From positions 1 to 40,048 of IMG/VR virus record IMGVR_UViG_3300033143_001408: 40,048 bases of DNA. One strand, written 5' to 3'. The position numbers were made by a program, and so were the translations under genes. Position 1 is the first letter of the stretch; the number at the start of each line of letters is the position of its first letter. The stretch comes from a virus. The notes below the pieces were generated by a model that saw nothing but the letters and a program-made list of their open reading frames with translations, was not told where the DNA came from and did not search any database. Below are positions 21,555-30,492 of the stretch, piece after piece.

Positions 21555-22652
21555 TTATGCTGCGGCCTTTGCAAGCTTCTGCATACGACCTCTGTGTGAC
21601 AGAACTGTATAGTCAGCAGTCTCCTCCCAACCCTTGTCTATCGCAGCAAGATCAGCAACCTTCAAAACAGTTCTCAGAGAAAGCTCCTGCAAGTAATCCA
21701 CGTTATCGTACACGTAGTTTACTACCTTGTCTTCCAGAGCCTTGCCAAGATTCCTGTCGTCCAGCATACCCTCACCAACAACCTGCTTAACGCGGAGCAA
21801 CTGCTCACGACGCGAATCAAGACACAGATCAAGATAATGTACGCGAGACATGATAGCCTCTAAGTGAGCGCCGATCTTCTTGCTGCCAAACTTGTCAAAC
21901 TTCAAGTTGGTCAAGAAAACGATGCTACCCTCAAACACAAATGCGTTCGGAATGTTCTCGCCTTCTTCGTCGCCGCTACCCTTCAGGGAGTTAGACTCTT
22001 TCATCCAACAAATGCGACGTTTCTTTTTCGTGTCCATTGCAGCCTTCAGCATGTTCAACTGCAATTCATCAAAGAGAGCGGTATCACAATCATCAAAGAC
22101 AAGAACCTTGCCTTCTTGCCTGCAATCCCAAAGCTTGATGTACAAGCCGATTGCAGAAGTACCACCAGTGATGATTTCAAACTTCTCAGGGCGGCCAGCA
22201 AGCGTATGTTGGAAGTTCATGCGTTCCAGCGTCATTTCAACACCGTACGATTTACCAACACCAGCTGGGCCTGAAATAATAAGTGCGCGAAGCTGATTTT
22301 TCTGCGCAGCGGCAGTCAGCGTTTCGATGTACTTGAATGTCTTTGTGATACGAGCAATCGTTTGCTCGTCAGTCTCTACGAAGATCGGAGCAGCCTCTTC
22401 CTCAGCTTGCTTGCCCTTCGGAGCAGAAAACGTACCGGCCAACTCGCCAGTCTGTTCGAAATTCTCTTCCAAGACATTGATGCGAACTTTTGCACCCTTC
22501 TTGGCAACGTCTAATGAACCGTTGTTGAGGACTGTAACGAAGCCGCCCTTCTTGCCGTCTTTCCAATCAGCGACTAATTCGAAATCGCCATTCAGAGGAG
22601 TGACAGGAGCGTTGCGATACGTGCCTTCTAAGATAGTTACTTTTGCAGTCAT
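21555..22652 (-). CDS. AAA+ ATPase, 365 aa
   Basis: Walker A G-P-A-G-V-G-K-S near residue 128, Walker B V-L-V-F-D-D-C-D near residue 190, a sensor-1 type F-L-T-N-L-K-F-D-K near residue 250 and an arginine region R-V-H-Y. The N-terminal 100 residues are beta-rich (an SH3/KOW-like domain with V-T-I-L-E-G-T-Y-R-N-A-P-V-T). The remaining helical region is the C-terminal lid. Role unknown; the family is found in phages next to recombination genes. It has its own consensus promoter and so is early. Confidence 0.85.
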   Translation of the reverse strand: MTAKVTILEGTYRNAPVTPLNGDFELVADWKDGKKGGFVTVLNNGSLDVAKKGAKVRINVLEENFEQTGELAGTFSAPKGKQAEEEAAPIFVETDEQTIARITKTFKYIETLTAAAQKNQLRALIISGPAGVGKSYGVEMTLERMNFQHTLAGRPEKFEIITGGTSAIGLYIKLWDCRQEGKVLVFDDCDTALFDELQLNMLKAAMDTKKKRRICWMKESNSLKGSGDEEGENIPNAFVFEGSIVFLTNLKFDKFGSKKIGAHLEAIMSRVHYLDLCLDSRREQLLRVKQVVGEGMLDDRNLGKALEDKVVNYVYDNVDYLQELSLRTVLKVADLAAIDKGWEETADYTVLSHRGRMQKLAKAAA

Positions 22653-22697
22653 TGTGTGAGTCCTTGATAAGTTAGTGTGTCCTAACTGTTATATAGA

Positions 22698-22726
22698 ATT
22701 ATACAGGTGGCTTTCCACTTTGTCAA
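22698..22726 (-). promoter_or_regulatory. Perfect sigma70 promoter TTGACA-N17-TATAAT
   Basis: -35 at 22721-22726 and -10 at 22698-22703 with a 17-base spacer, both hexamers perfect. Drives the AAA+ ATPase operon; a leader with AAGGA precedes ATG 22652. Confidence 0.9.
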
Positions 22727-22753
22727 CTGATTCTCAAAGTATAATCCGTTGGG

Positions 22754-22802
22754 AATCAATGACTTAGAGGAAATTTGGGATTTCCAACTGTATCAATGAC
22801 TT
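22754..22802. repeat. Repeated motif AAGTCATTGAT (two copies here, third at 19745)
   Basis: Minus-strand copies CTAAGTCATTGATT (22754-22767) and AAGTCATTGATA (22791-22802); a 14-base identical copy is on the plus strand at 19744-19757. A GGAAAT/ATTTCC hairpin lies between the two copies. All three are intergenic, so they may be regulator sites. Confidence 0.4.
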
Positions 22803-22836
22803 TAAGTTGTTGATTTAATTGGGGTTTTGAAATTAG

Positions 22837-23295
22837 TTAGATTGTAGCATCATCAATGCCCGCTGCGCGCAATTTGACGATATTGTTTAACTGAAAATTC
22901 TTGGCTTCGAGGGCTTTGTGCAGCCCGATCCATTTGTTGCGCAATAGCGCGAATTCATTTATGAGAATCGCCATATCGACTACATCCTCATTGCCCTCGG
23001 CATACTTGTCAGCATCCCTTGAACTCAGTGCCCGATCATGGTGCTCCATGTATTTTCGAAATGCTGCTGTCTTTTTACGTCGTAATTCTATATTGAGATA
23101 TTCAAGAATTGCTTCGATTTCTTGTAGTTGGTTGTAACGTTGCTCAACGATGCCTGGGATTTCTGCTGCGAATCGCTCCAAGCGTTTTCCCCTGAGTGTT
23201 AAGTCTGCTTGCCGTGCTTCTGCGAGTTCCGCATCGAAATGCATCATGCAGGCAGGAAGTTCACTCAAATCTTTTACAACTTTATTATACCACAT
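22837..23295 (-). CDS. Helical phage protein, 152 aa
   Basis: Long amphipathic helices with many Leu, Glu, Arg and Lys (A-R-Q-A-D-L-T-L-R-G-K-R-L-E-R-F, Q-L-Q-E-I-E-A-I-L-E-Y-L), probably coiled coil. It lies at the end of the UvsX operon, one base after the stop of the 94-residue gene. Function unknown. Confidence 0.7.
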   Translation of the reverse strand: MWYNKVVKDLSELPACMMHFDAELAEARQADLTLRGKRLERFAAEIPGIVEQRYNQLQEIEAILEYLNIELRRKKTAAFRKYMEHHDRALSSRDADKYAEGNEDVVDMAILINEFALLRNKWIGLHKALEAKNFQLNNIVKLRAAGIDDATI

Positions 23296-23296
23296 A

Positions 23297-23581
23297 TTAT
23301 TTTATTACGTGTGTTATTCCGTTGCGCATTGCTTTCGCAAACATTACTGCTCTTGTTTTTGAATTAGGAAAGCGTCGATTTAATTGCATTGCTCTAGGAG
23401 CTACTTCTAAATGCTCAATGAGCAATTCATGTAGTTCTGTAATAATAGCTGGTGATAGAATTTCTGTCATTAAATCTCCATCATCAGGTATCTTTTCAAT
23501 CACTAAATCAATTGCGACTAAAGCTTTCTCAGCATTGCCTTCCTCGATCTTTTCTTTCAAATTTTCTAGTAAAACTTTCAT
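23297..23581 (-). CDS. Unknown small protein, 94 aa
   Basis: Helical (M-K-V-L-L-E-N-L-K-E-K-I) with a basic end. TAATG overlap with the preceding gene places it in the UvsX operon. No family assigned. Confidence 0.68.
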   Translation of the reverse strand: MKVLLENLKEKIEEGNAEKALVAIDLVIEKIPDDGDLMTEILSPAIITELHELLIEHLEVAPRAMQLNRRFPNSKTRAVMFAKAMRNGITHVIK

Positions 23582-23805
23582 TAGTATTCCTCGTATTCTT
23601 CATCCTCATCAGGATATTCTTCATCTAGTTGTGTTTTTATGGCTGCCGTTAGTTCATTATCTAAATGTTCGTGATGTTCTAATTCTTCAAGAATTCCAAA
23701 TTCATCACAAACTGCGACTACTGCATCTGCTCCATCTAATCTGTCTTTAGCTGGAATTAATGGCTTAAGTCTAGACCACACTTCTATTATAAAATCATTT
23801 TGCAT
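23581..23805 (-). CDS. Small acidic protein, 74 aa
   Basis: Begins MQNDFIIEVWSRLKPL and ends with D-E-E-Y-P-D-E-D-E-E-Y-E-E-Y, a strongly acidic tail. Overlaps the preceding gene by 11 bases. Unknown role. Confidence 0.68.
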   Translation of the reverse strand: MQNDFIIEVWSRLKPLIPAKDRLDGADAVVAVCDEFGILEELEHHEHLDNELTAAIKTQLDEEYPDEDEEYEEY

Positions 23806-24049
23806 CTTCTTTCTCTAATTGTTGTACTTTTTCTTCTAATTGTTTGATCTGTGACCGTAGATATACTTCTCTCGCTATTGCTTCACGGAGTAGCTGCTTT
23901 TCGCTAGGAATCATTGTTACTCCTTCGTCCTCAGCTTTGCACTTGTTACAAATCTCATATGTGATCGTTTTATCCTCGGCCATACAGCGACACTGTCCTA
24001 TTACAGTGCCACATTCTATACATAGTGTCTTTTTATGCCCGTGTGCCAT
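23795..24049 (-). CDS. Zinc-binding coiled-coil protein, 84 aa
   Basis: N-terminus H-K-K-T-L-C-I-E-C-G ... C-R-C-M and then I-C-N-K-C-K give six cysteines that could form one or two zinc sites. The C-terminal half is a likely coiled coil (L-R-S-Q-I-K-Q-L-E-E-K-V-Q-Q-L). Its ATG overlaps the uvsX stop (TAATG), so it is translated with the recombinase; a partner role is conceivable. Confidence 0.75.
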   Translation of the reverse strand: MAHGHKKTLCIECGTVIGQCRCMAEDKTITYEICNKCKAEDEGVTMIPSEKQLLREAIAREVYLRSQIKQLEEKVQQLEKEDAK

Positions 24050-25182
24050 TAGTCTTCAATCTCAATAAAATCTGTTGGATTATATTCATCAGCAGGATTT
24101 ATTGCAAGACTAGCCTGCCTATCAGCAAGCGTGTAGTTAGCCATTTTCTTAATCTGATCCCATTCAGTCATAACACGATCTAGACATCCTTCATTATTCT
24201 TGTTCCAAGCTTTCCTGAACTTTTTGATTTCTGTACCGTCAGTTGGTGAGGTGTAAACATAGCTATTGCCGTCTTTTATCAAAATACCCATATCAAGAAT
24301 CATATCAAACAAACCCGAATACGGATCCATGCCGGTGTCAAACGGAATATACACTTTTACAGACTCTTGTGGTTTTGCAAATCGTGTCTTAACGACCTTG
24401 CAATTTGCACGAATGCCCATTACTTGTGTGATTTTGTTGCCATCAGCATCTTCCTTGAGTTTCAATTTGCCCATTGCAATTACAATCGAACTAGCAAAGA
24501 TCACGCCCATGCCGCCACTGATAACATCATCAGGATCGAACATATTTTGTGATTTATATGTGTGATTAGTTGCAACAAATCCTATGTTCCATTGAGCAAT
24601 TCTATTTACCGTTTGTTGTACGAGTGCTTTAAGCGATTTTGCCTTTCGACCCATATCACCCTTCATATCTGCTCGATCAAATTGTGCAACATCAGTTGGT
24701 GTTGATAGCATACCTAATGAATCAACAACAAATAGAACCTTCGGACGATCCTCAGGTTCAACATTTGTGTACTCTTTCTCATAGTCTTCGATGAAAGTAG
24801 ATAGAATTCCTGCAACATCATCGACCATTGTAACGCCGTATCGTTGTAGCTTGTCAGGACTTGTGTCAACGCCTACTGCTTTGAGCCATTCTTCGTCAAG
24901 TGCATTCTCTGAGTCTAATAGGACTACAAAGATGCCTTGCTCTTGCGCATTGCGCACAATATTACCTGCTGCAATATAGCTTTTTCCTGATCCTGATTCA
25001 CCTGCAAGACAAGTAACCTTGCCTAGCGGAATTCCAGCGTTGAAGTCGCCTGAAATTAAGAAATTTAGTGTGAAGTTGCCTGTGCTTATCCATGTGTTTG
25101 GATCGTTGAAGCCTGCGCTAATTCCTTTTATTGATTTTGTAATACTTTTCCTGAACTTGTCAGGGTTAAATGGACGTACCAT
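24049..25182 (-). CDS. uvsX: UvsX recombinase (RecA-like)
   Basis: Forms filaments on single-stranded DNA and performs strand exchange in phage recombination and recombination-dependent replication. The 377 residues (T4: about 390) contain C-L-A-G-E-S-G-S-G-K-S (Walker A, about residue 57-67) and K-V-L-F-V-V-D-S-L-G-M-L (Walker B). M-G-I-R-A-N and the helical C-terminus fit the family. It follows gp32, its partner in vivo, after a terminator and has GGAGA before its ATG. Confidence 0.95.
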   Translation of the reverse strand: MVRPFNPDKFRKSITKSIKGISAGFNDPNTWISTGNFTLNFLISGDFNAGIPLGKVTCLAGESGSGKSYIAAGNIVRNAQEQGIFVVLLDSENALDEEWLKAVGVDTSPDKLQRYGVTMVDDVAGILSTFIEDYEKEYTNVEPEDRPKVLFVVDSLGMLSTPTDVAQFDRADMKGDMGRKAKSLKALVQQTVNRIAQWNIGFVATNHTYKSQNMFDPDDVISGGMGVIFASSIVIAMGKLKLKEDADGNKITQVMGIRANCKVVKTRFAKPQESVKVYIPFDTGMDPYSGLFDMILDMGILIKDGNSYVYTSPTDGTEIKKFRKAWNKNNEGCLDRVMTEWDQIKKMANYTLADRQASLAINPADEYNPTDFIEIED

Positions 25183-25202
25183 AATTATTCTCCAGTAAAA
25201 TA

Positions 25203-25224
25203 AAAGGGGCAGTTGCCTGCCCCT
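25203..25224 (-). terminator. Rho-independent terminator after gp32
   Basis: On the minus strand AGGGGCAG-GCAA-CTGCCCCT then TTTATTTTA: an eight-pair GC-rich stem with a tetraloop, just after the gp32 stop. It separates gp32 from uvsX and would limit read-through. Confidence 0.85.
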
Positions 25225-25229
25225 AATTA

Positions 25230-26222
25230 TTAGCTTTGTGGGCGGTTACGAATCTTAGCAAGAATGTCTTGCGCAGAGGTGCTAGTTGGTGCAGAAGCAC
25301 TTGGAGATTCTGTTACAGTCTCCTTTTCTTCTACGATTTCAACTGCTGGAGCTTCTGATACTGTAACTACTGGTGCTGCTGTAGTCGTTGTTTCTTTCTT
25401 GCTCTCACCTTCAATTTCGAGACCCCACGGACGATAGTACTTACCCCATCGCTCTGGATCATAAAGCTCGCCTTCTACAGATGCTTCGAACATTTCAAAG
25501 ATTGCATTAACGCCATCTGCTGTAGGTTTCTTAGGAGCCCAGTCGTTTAGAGTAAACAGACCGTGCTTCTCAATAGCTTCCAACTGTTCCTCATTCAATG
25601 CTGTTTCCTTTCGGCTCCAGCTAGAAGTGTTGTAGTCGTTGTAATCGCCGCCTGGCTTTTTGGTGCGTATAATACGGAAATTGATGCCATTTAGATAATC
25701 TGTAGGCAATGTTTCCAACTCAGGATCCATCAATGCTTCTTTAATAATATTAAAGATTTGAGGTCCGATGCTGAACTTGCGAATTGGATTTTCTGGTGCA
25801 TCTGCCGCGTCTTCTGCGATTGGATTGTCAAGAACAAAGCCTTGAAAGATGTACGAACGTTTCTTCCAATACTTACGAGCCGTTGCTTCCAACGACGAGT
25901 CCTTAAACCAAGGACGCAATTCTGCGTGAACTGGACAAACATCTCCCCACATTTCAACACAAGGTACTTTTATAAATACCTTCTTAGATTCGTCGCCGCC
26001 TTTAACGCCTGGGAATTCTAAGTTGATTTGCTGTATTTCTTTCCAGAAATATGGATTTTCCTCGTCTTCGACTGCATCAGGCAAAAAACGCAGTTGTACT
26101 GGTTCGTTTTCTGCAACATTCCAAAACGGGTAAACTAGTGATGAACCAAACGATTGTTTGTTTCCTGATTTCTTATCTTCAAGCGCCTGTAATTTGGCGC
26201 GTATTTCTTGTAGCGTAGCCAT
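25230..26222 (-). CDS. 32: Single-stranded DNA-binding protein gp32
   Basis: Coats single-stranded DNA in replication, recombination and repair. The core has Y-P-F-W-N-V and later V-P-C-V-E-M-W-G-D-V-C-P-V-H, a Cys/Cys/His set matching the zinc site of T4 gp32 in kind. The 330 residues (T4: 301) end in a long Thr/Ala/Val/Glu-rich linker and D-I-L-A-K-I-R-N-R, the tail that contacts partner proteins. AAGGAGA precedes the ATG. Two promoters lie upstream, one sigma70 and one late, with a 100-base leader that may hold an autoregulatory fold as in T4. Confidence 0.94.
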   Translation of the reverse strand: MATLQEIRAKLQALEDKKSGNKQSFGSSLVYPFWNVAENEPVQLRFLPDAVEDEENPYFWKEIQQINLEFPGVKGGDESKKVFIKVPCVEMWGDVCPVHAELRPWFKDSSLEATARKYWKKRSYIFQGFVLDNPIAEDAADAPENPIRKFSIGPQIFNIIKEALMDPELETLPTDYLNGINFRIIRTKKPGGDYNDYNTSSWSRKETALNEEQLEAIEKHGLFTLNDWAPKKPTADGVNAIFEMFEASVEGELYDPERWGKYYRPWGLEIEGESKKETTTTAAPVVTVSEAPAVEIVEEKETVTESPSASAPTSTSAQDILAKIRNRPQS

Positions 26223-26328
26223 GATTAATTCTCCTTAATGTAATTATTATTATAGCCAAAATGCATACCATGTTTCTCGCCATAAGTGCATTATTCTTAT
26301 TTTGAGCGAATGCATATTATGTTTGCAC

Positions 26329-26357
26329 ATTATAATACATTCTAAGTGATCTGTCAA
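26329..26357 (-). promoter_or_regulatory. Perfect sigma70 promoter before gp32
   Basis: TTGACA at 26352-26357 and TATAAT at 26329-26334 with 17 bases between. Gives an approximately 100-base leader before ATG 26222. Confidence 0.9.
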
Positions 26358-26376
26358 CTTTATTAACAGACAACTT

Positions 26377-26384
26377 TATTTATC
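26377..26384 (-). promoter_or_regulatory. Late-type promoter before gp32
   Basis: GATAAATA, 20 bases upstream of the sigma70 -35, so gp32 can be made early and late, as in T4. Confidence 0.6.
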
Positions 26385-26415
26385 CGAATTTGTTTGTGGA
26401 AGGGTTGTTATTAGG

Positions 26416-28821
26416 TTAGAAAATTGTATCGCTTTCGCCTGGTTCCATAAAATCTTCAACACCAACATTGTAATTACCACCAAACGGATCTTGCCTACTG
26501 CCTTTGTCATATGATGCTTTGCCTGATCCATCACATTTAGAACATAGTCCTAAATCGTCTAGATCATCATAACCTCCTGATTCTTTTGGCGAACCAGTAC
26601 CTTGACACCATTCACATGTTGCACGATTATCTTTACCAGTACCTTTGCATACGTCACAATCTTTGCCACCGCTAGGTGCGCGGCCTAGCCCAAAGCAACG
26701 TTTACATTCATCTGACTCATCAGCAAGTGCTTCCGCAATAGATTCATCATATTGACCGTGGTCCCAATCATCCCCGCCATGAAAGTCTTGCCACTCATCA
26801 TATTCTGATGGCTGGCCGTCGTCTTCTATAGGTTCGTAATTTTCATCACGACAATCTGGACATGGAATAGTGTCAGGATCAGATGGTTCTGTATCACGCC
26901 AAGATTTTCCAGTGGAAGAGACAAAGCCCCAGCCACCACATGTGTCGCAATCGTCTAAATCCGCTGAAGGCATGCCACTGTGTGCGCCAGCTTCAATCTC
27001 GCCTGCATGGTGATCGTCAAATTCTTCTTCGTTTATTTGCTGTTGATAACCACAACGATCACACTGTTTTGCCGGACCCATCATCGTGTCACCTAGATGC
27101 ATTGTGCCTTTACGACAACGGATGCACTTCTCACTCCCGTCTTCACCGACGAACTGCGTTGATTGCTTAACGTCTGTTAGCGTTGCGCTAACACCTGCTG
27201 TAGAGTTTAGACCCCAAGCTTCTGCTGCTTTCTTTGCAGCACCGTAGCTAGAATCTGCGTTACATTCATGCTCGCCTTTCTTATTGTGGTGGCATACGTA
27301 TGGGCGTTCTTCACCTTCTGTGAATATTTCTTCATGCTCGATCATTTTCATTTTGAGTTCGAACTGATCGCCGATGCTCTCAACGGTGTCTGTCGGCTCA
27401 TCGTATGCTTCATCGCAATGCCCATCACAATCGTCGTGTCCGCAATGCTTACATTCTTCTGTGATCTTAGCATTTTCCATTACGTTGCGTACAATAGTTT
27501 TCTCAAAGTCAGAAATCTTTTCGCCCTCGATTAACTTGCCGGCAACTTTAGAAACAAAATTGGATAGATCACCTGATTCAACCATGCGCTTCGCAATCTT
27601 GCCGATCTTATAGCCGACTTGCTGAACTGGACTGTCAAATTCCATGATGTCTTCTTCTGCTAATTCTTCCTTAGCTGTCATGTAAATCGTTTGCTGACTG
27701 GCTTCAACTAGTGCATCACGCCATATTTGCTTTTCGTTCATTAGTCTACGTACTAGCGGTAGTGTACCGCTGATCTTTTCATCAAACTTGCGCACAGTAA
27801 ACATGTCTTGTAGGTCTGTTGTATCGTCTTCTTCTAGTACGCTAGCTTCTCGCGCAGAAATAGCTTCGCTTACTCTAGCATATGACTTCGCACCAGTCAG
27901 TCCTTTAAATTCATTACGGATGGTTGCAATGTTTTCTCTAACTGTTTTTACAACATCTTCATTAGCTTCATTCATAAGCTTGTTTGTACGTGCGTAACGA
28001 ACAAACTCATTTAATTTGATTAGATTTGCAGAAGATTCAATGATGTATTCACCAATTGTATCTTGCATGTTGCCGCCTTCATACATGTGTCGAGCCATTG
28101 CTCTTGCGCATGGCAAGCAATTGTGTGGGAAACGGAAACGTTCACCGGCCTGCTCTAGAAAGATTGCTTTGATCTGGCGACTGCGTGAGCCGCGTACATC
28201 TTCATCAACTGCTTTACGATGGCGTACGATCATTTTAACTGATTCTAGTGTTTGGTAGCTTGTCTTTTTGCTTCCACTCATGCGTGATAGTGATGCTTCG
28301 GAAATTCCGTGCATGGGAGTTAGTGTCCAATCAGAACCAGGATATTCTCGTTCAACTTCATGCGTTGCTTCTTTAGATGCTTGTTGTTCAGTACGATTTT
28401 GAATTGGAAATTTGTCAATCTCTACTTCACCATTATATATTCTAACTAACCAGTCACTTGTGTTATAACTTTCCATCGTGTTGTCCTTGAATTTTTTAGC
28501 TTGATATGCGAAATCTTTAGGAGTAATTTCTTTACCGAATACCTTGACTTGAGTATTGAGCATATTTTCTCTTGCGAGATTTTTCATCTGCTTCATAATA
28601 CTTTCAAAATCTTCTAGCTTAAGATTGCTGTTTTTGTTGACTTTGATTGTATTTGTTTGTTCGTCAAGCGTAATCATGTAATTAGGCTTTGCTACGAAAA
28701 ATCTACGAGCCTCAGCGGCATCAGTAGTGTCCATGCCATCTTCTTTGTACATAGACAAAGTGTGACCGTGGCCTTTGATAATAGAAAAGATTTTTTCTGC
28801 TACTCGTTCGTAATTAATCAT
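26416..28821 (-). CDS. Large late protein with eight CxxC zinc knuckles, 801 aa
   Basis: Unknown, probably virion-associated. The N-terminal 450 residues are helical with many Met, Arg and Glu. Near residues 460-475 is a short C-x-x-C-G-x-D-x-C-x-G-x-C cluster. From about residue 569 to 770 there are CxxC pairs (C-I-R-C, C-D-R-C, C-D-T-C-G-G-W-G, C-P-D-C, C-K-R-C-F-G-L-G, C-D-V-C-K-G-T-G, C-E-W-C-Q-G-T-G, C-S-K-C-D-G-S-G), the DnaJ CxxCxGxG type. There is no J domain. AGGAG and a late promoter precede the ATG. Adjacent to gp17, so a head or packaging link is possible. Confidence 0.82.
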   Translation of the reverse strand: MINYERVAEKIFSIIKGHGHTLSMYKEDGMDTTDAAEARRFFVAKPNYMITLDEQTNTIKVNKNSNLKLEDFESIMKQMKNLARENMLNTQVKVFGKEITPKDFAYQAKKFKDNTMESYNTSDWLVRIYNGEVEIDKFPIQNRTEQQASKEATHEVEREYPGSDWTLTPMHGISEASLSRMSGSKKTSYQTLESVKMIVRHRKAVDEDVRGSRSRQIKAIFLEQAGERFRFPHNCLPCARAMARHMYEGGNMQDTIGEYIIESSANLIKLNEFVRYARTNKLMNEANEDVVKTVRENIATIRNEFKGLTGAKSYARVSEAISAREASVLEEDDTTDLQDMFTVRKFDEKISGTLPLVRRLMNEKQIWRDALVEASQQTIYMTAKEELAEEDIMEFDSPVQQVGYKIGKIAKRMVESGDLSNFVSKVAGKLIEGEKISDFEKTIVRNVMENAKITEECKHCGHDDCDGHCDEAYDEPTDTVESIGDQFELKMKMIEHEEIFTEGEERPYVCHHNKKGEHECNADSSYGAAKKAAEAWGLNSTAGVSATLTDVKQSTQFVGEDGSEKCIRCRKGTMHLGDTMMGPAKQCDRCGYQQQINEEEFDDHHAGEIEAGAHSGMPSADLDDCDTCGGWGFVSSTGKSWRDTEPSDPDTIPCPDCRDENYEPIEDDGQPSEYDEWQDFHGGDDWDHGQYDESIAEALADESDECKRCFGLGRAPSGGKDCDVCKGTGKDNRATCEWCQGTGSPKESGGYDDLDDLGLCSKCDGSGKASYDKGSRQDPFGGNYNVGVEDFMEPGESDTIF

Positions 28822-28839
28822 TAAGTACTCCTGTAGCAG

Positions 28840-28847
28840 TATTTATC
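28840..28847 (-). promoter_or_regulatory. Late-type promoter for the 801-aa gene
   Basis: GATAAATA, 19 bases before the ATG at 28821, with AGGAG between. Confidence 0.65.
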
Positions 28848-28856
28848 AAATAACTA

Positions 28857-30434
28857 TTATAATACGAGCATTGGAAGCGGCATCTCAGGCTCTTCCTCAA
28901 ACCGACCCGCTACCCCACTGTTTATATAATCTTGAAGTTGATCGTCCCATGTAGCTATATGCTGGATCATGCGTATATTGAGAAGCATTGACATGATTAG
29001 GTCATCTGTTTCACCGACAGTTGCTTCATATGTATTGCCTTTAGCAATGAAATACTTGAGTTCATGCACTAGATTTTCACTGAAAATCTGTAGCTTATCA
29101 CCTTCTAACAATCCCTTGAATTTAGAACAAGCTTCAAGCTTAGTACGATGGGTTGTATTGTAGCCTTTTCGCTTTTTAACTCCCAAATGACGGTTTGGAT
29201 CATGCATGAATGTACCTGGGAATCTATCTTCGCCAGTGTCACGTATGACAACAAGTGCAGCCTCGCCCATTGTGTTGTTTTCTACTGTCCAATAGATGTC
29301 TGATTTAGGTGCATGGTGGTGTATGTCTAGCAAAATGCTACGCAATATTTTTATTTGATCTTCGATTATGCTATGATTGTGTTGCCATTCTGCAATTTGT
29401 TTCATACTTGGTAATTCTAACACTTGTATAGCGGCATTATCGCCGCCTGTGCCCATGCTTGGGTCTAGTGCTACACAATATGAACGACCATCACGAATTT
29501 TACCGTACCAGCGTACTTGTCCCTTTTTGTGTAACGGCTTAATTGTATTGAAACCTAGTTCTGATAGTGTCTTAGACTTAATAAGCGTTTCTTGGAATGA
29601 GATAAACTGACATTCATGCTCACGTTTAAACCTATCGTCAGTTGTTTTGGCTCGTTCAACACGCGCCCACTGTTCATCACGATCTGGATGTGCTTCCCAA
29701 GTAGCAAAATAACCTTTGAATCCGTTTGCTCCGATTTCTGATTTGTTACCAAATTCGTCAATTGTACGCTGTGATTCAAACCAAATTTCTGCAAATTGGT
29801 CATCATCAACATTTGGTGTAGAAGTAATAATACACTTACCACCTGTTGATAGCGTTGGAGAAATAGCAGTCCAGAATTCACGCGCAATCTGCGGCGGAAC
29901 GAATGCAAACTCATCAAGATATACTAATGATAGAGCAAGACCACGACCAGTAGTTGCGGTAGTAGCTTGTGAAAGTATACGAGAACCATTATCAAATGTT
30001 AGTGTTTGTTTATTGTACTCTGATGCACCAGCGCGAATGTGATCGGGAAGCATTTCATAGCAATAGCGTATCTTCTGCATGATTTCAGAAGCGCCTTCGC
30101 GTTTATGTGCTGCGATTAGGATTGTTGAATCAGGTCTAAACATTGCATACCACAATAGGTAGCCTGATGCTAATGTAGTCTTACCAAGTTGGCGACCAAT
30201 CATAGCAATAGAGGATCTATGTTCGTTATATACTGCACATAATTCTCTTTGATAATCAAACGGACTAAATTTTAGCTTACCCTGAATAGGATGCTGAATG
30301 TACATGAAATTTTCCATGAAATACATCGGCCCCGTTATAGGGTCAGTACACTTTACTAGTTCATCTGCCATTTGTGGCGTGTAACGAACCTTAGCGTGTG
30401 CTTTTTTGATTAATTCAGAATCTAATTGCGCCAT
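28857..30434 (-). CDS. 17: Terminase large subunit gp17
   Basis: ATPase-nuclease that packages DNA into the prohead and cuts the concatemer. 525 residues here (T4: 610). The ATPase half has M-I-G-R-Q-L-G-K-T-T (Walker A, about residue 79) and L-S-L-V-Y-L-D-E-F-A-F (Walker B). The nuclease half starts with V-A-L-D-P-S-M-G-T-G-G-D, the first acidic site of the RNase H-like fold. ATG 30434 is used, not 30473, because the longer frame starts inside the upstream terminator. A box GCTAAATA lies exactly five bases before the ATG. Confidence 0.95.
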   Translation of the reverse strand: MAQLDSELIKKAHAKVRYTPQMADELVKCTDPITGPMYFMENFMYIQHPIQGKLKFSPFDYQRELCAVYNEHRSSIAMIGRQLGKTTLASGYLLWYAMFRPDSTILIAAHKREGASEIMQKIRYCYEMLPDHIRAGASEYNKQTLTFDNGSRILSQATTATTGRGLALSLVYLDEFAFVPPQIAREFWTAISPTLSTGGKCIITSTPNVDDDQFAEIWFESQRTIDEFGNKSEIGANGFKGYFATWEAHPDRDEQWARVERAKTTDDRFKREHECQFISFQETLIKSKTLSELGFNTIKPLHKKGQVRWYGKIRDGRSYCVALDPSMGTGGDNAAIQVLELPSMKQIAEWQHNHSIIEDQIKILRSILLDIHHHAPKSDIYWTVENNTMGEAALVVIRDTGEDRFPGTFMHDPNRHLGVKKRKGYNTTHRTKLEACSKFKGLLEGDKLQIFSENLVHELKYFIAKGNTYEATVGETDDLIMSMLLNIRMIQHIATWDDQLQDYINSGVAGRFEEEPEMPLPMLVL

Positions 30435-30439
30435 ACTTA

Positions 30440-30447
30440 TATTTAGC
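30440..30447 (-). promoter_or_regulatory. Late-type promoter variant GCTAAATA before gp17
   Basis: GCTAAATA then TAAGT then ATG 30434, the same five-base spacing as before gp16. Confidence 0.5.
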
Positions 30448-30451
30448 GGAT

Positions 30452-30476
30452 AAAAATGGGGCCGAAGCCCCATTTT
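30452..30476 (-). terminator. Rho-independent terminator with UUCG tetraloop
   Basis: On the minus strand AAAATGGGGC-TTCG-GCCCCATTTT: ten paired bases and the stable C(UUCG)G loop, right after the 863-residue gene. It isolates gp17 from the genes upstream. Confidence 0.9.
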
Positions 30477-30492
30477 CTATGCTTTTTCCTTC

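Noticed and set aside
30434-30473. Upstream ATG for gp17 at 30473
   Set aside because: It lies in the terminator hairpin of the upstream gene and no ribosome site precedes it.
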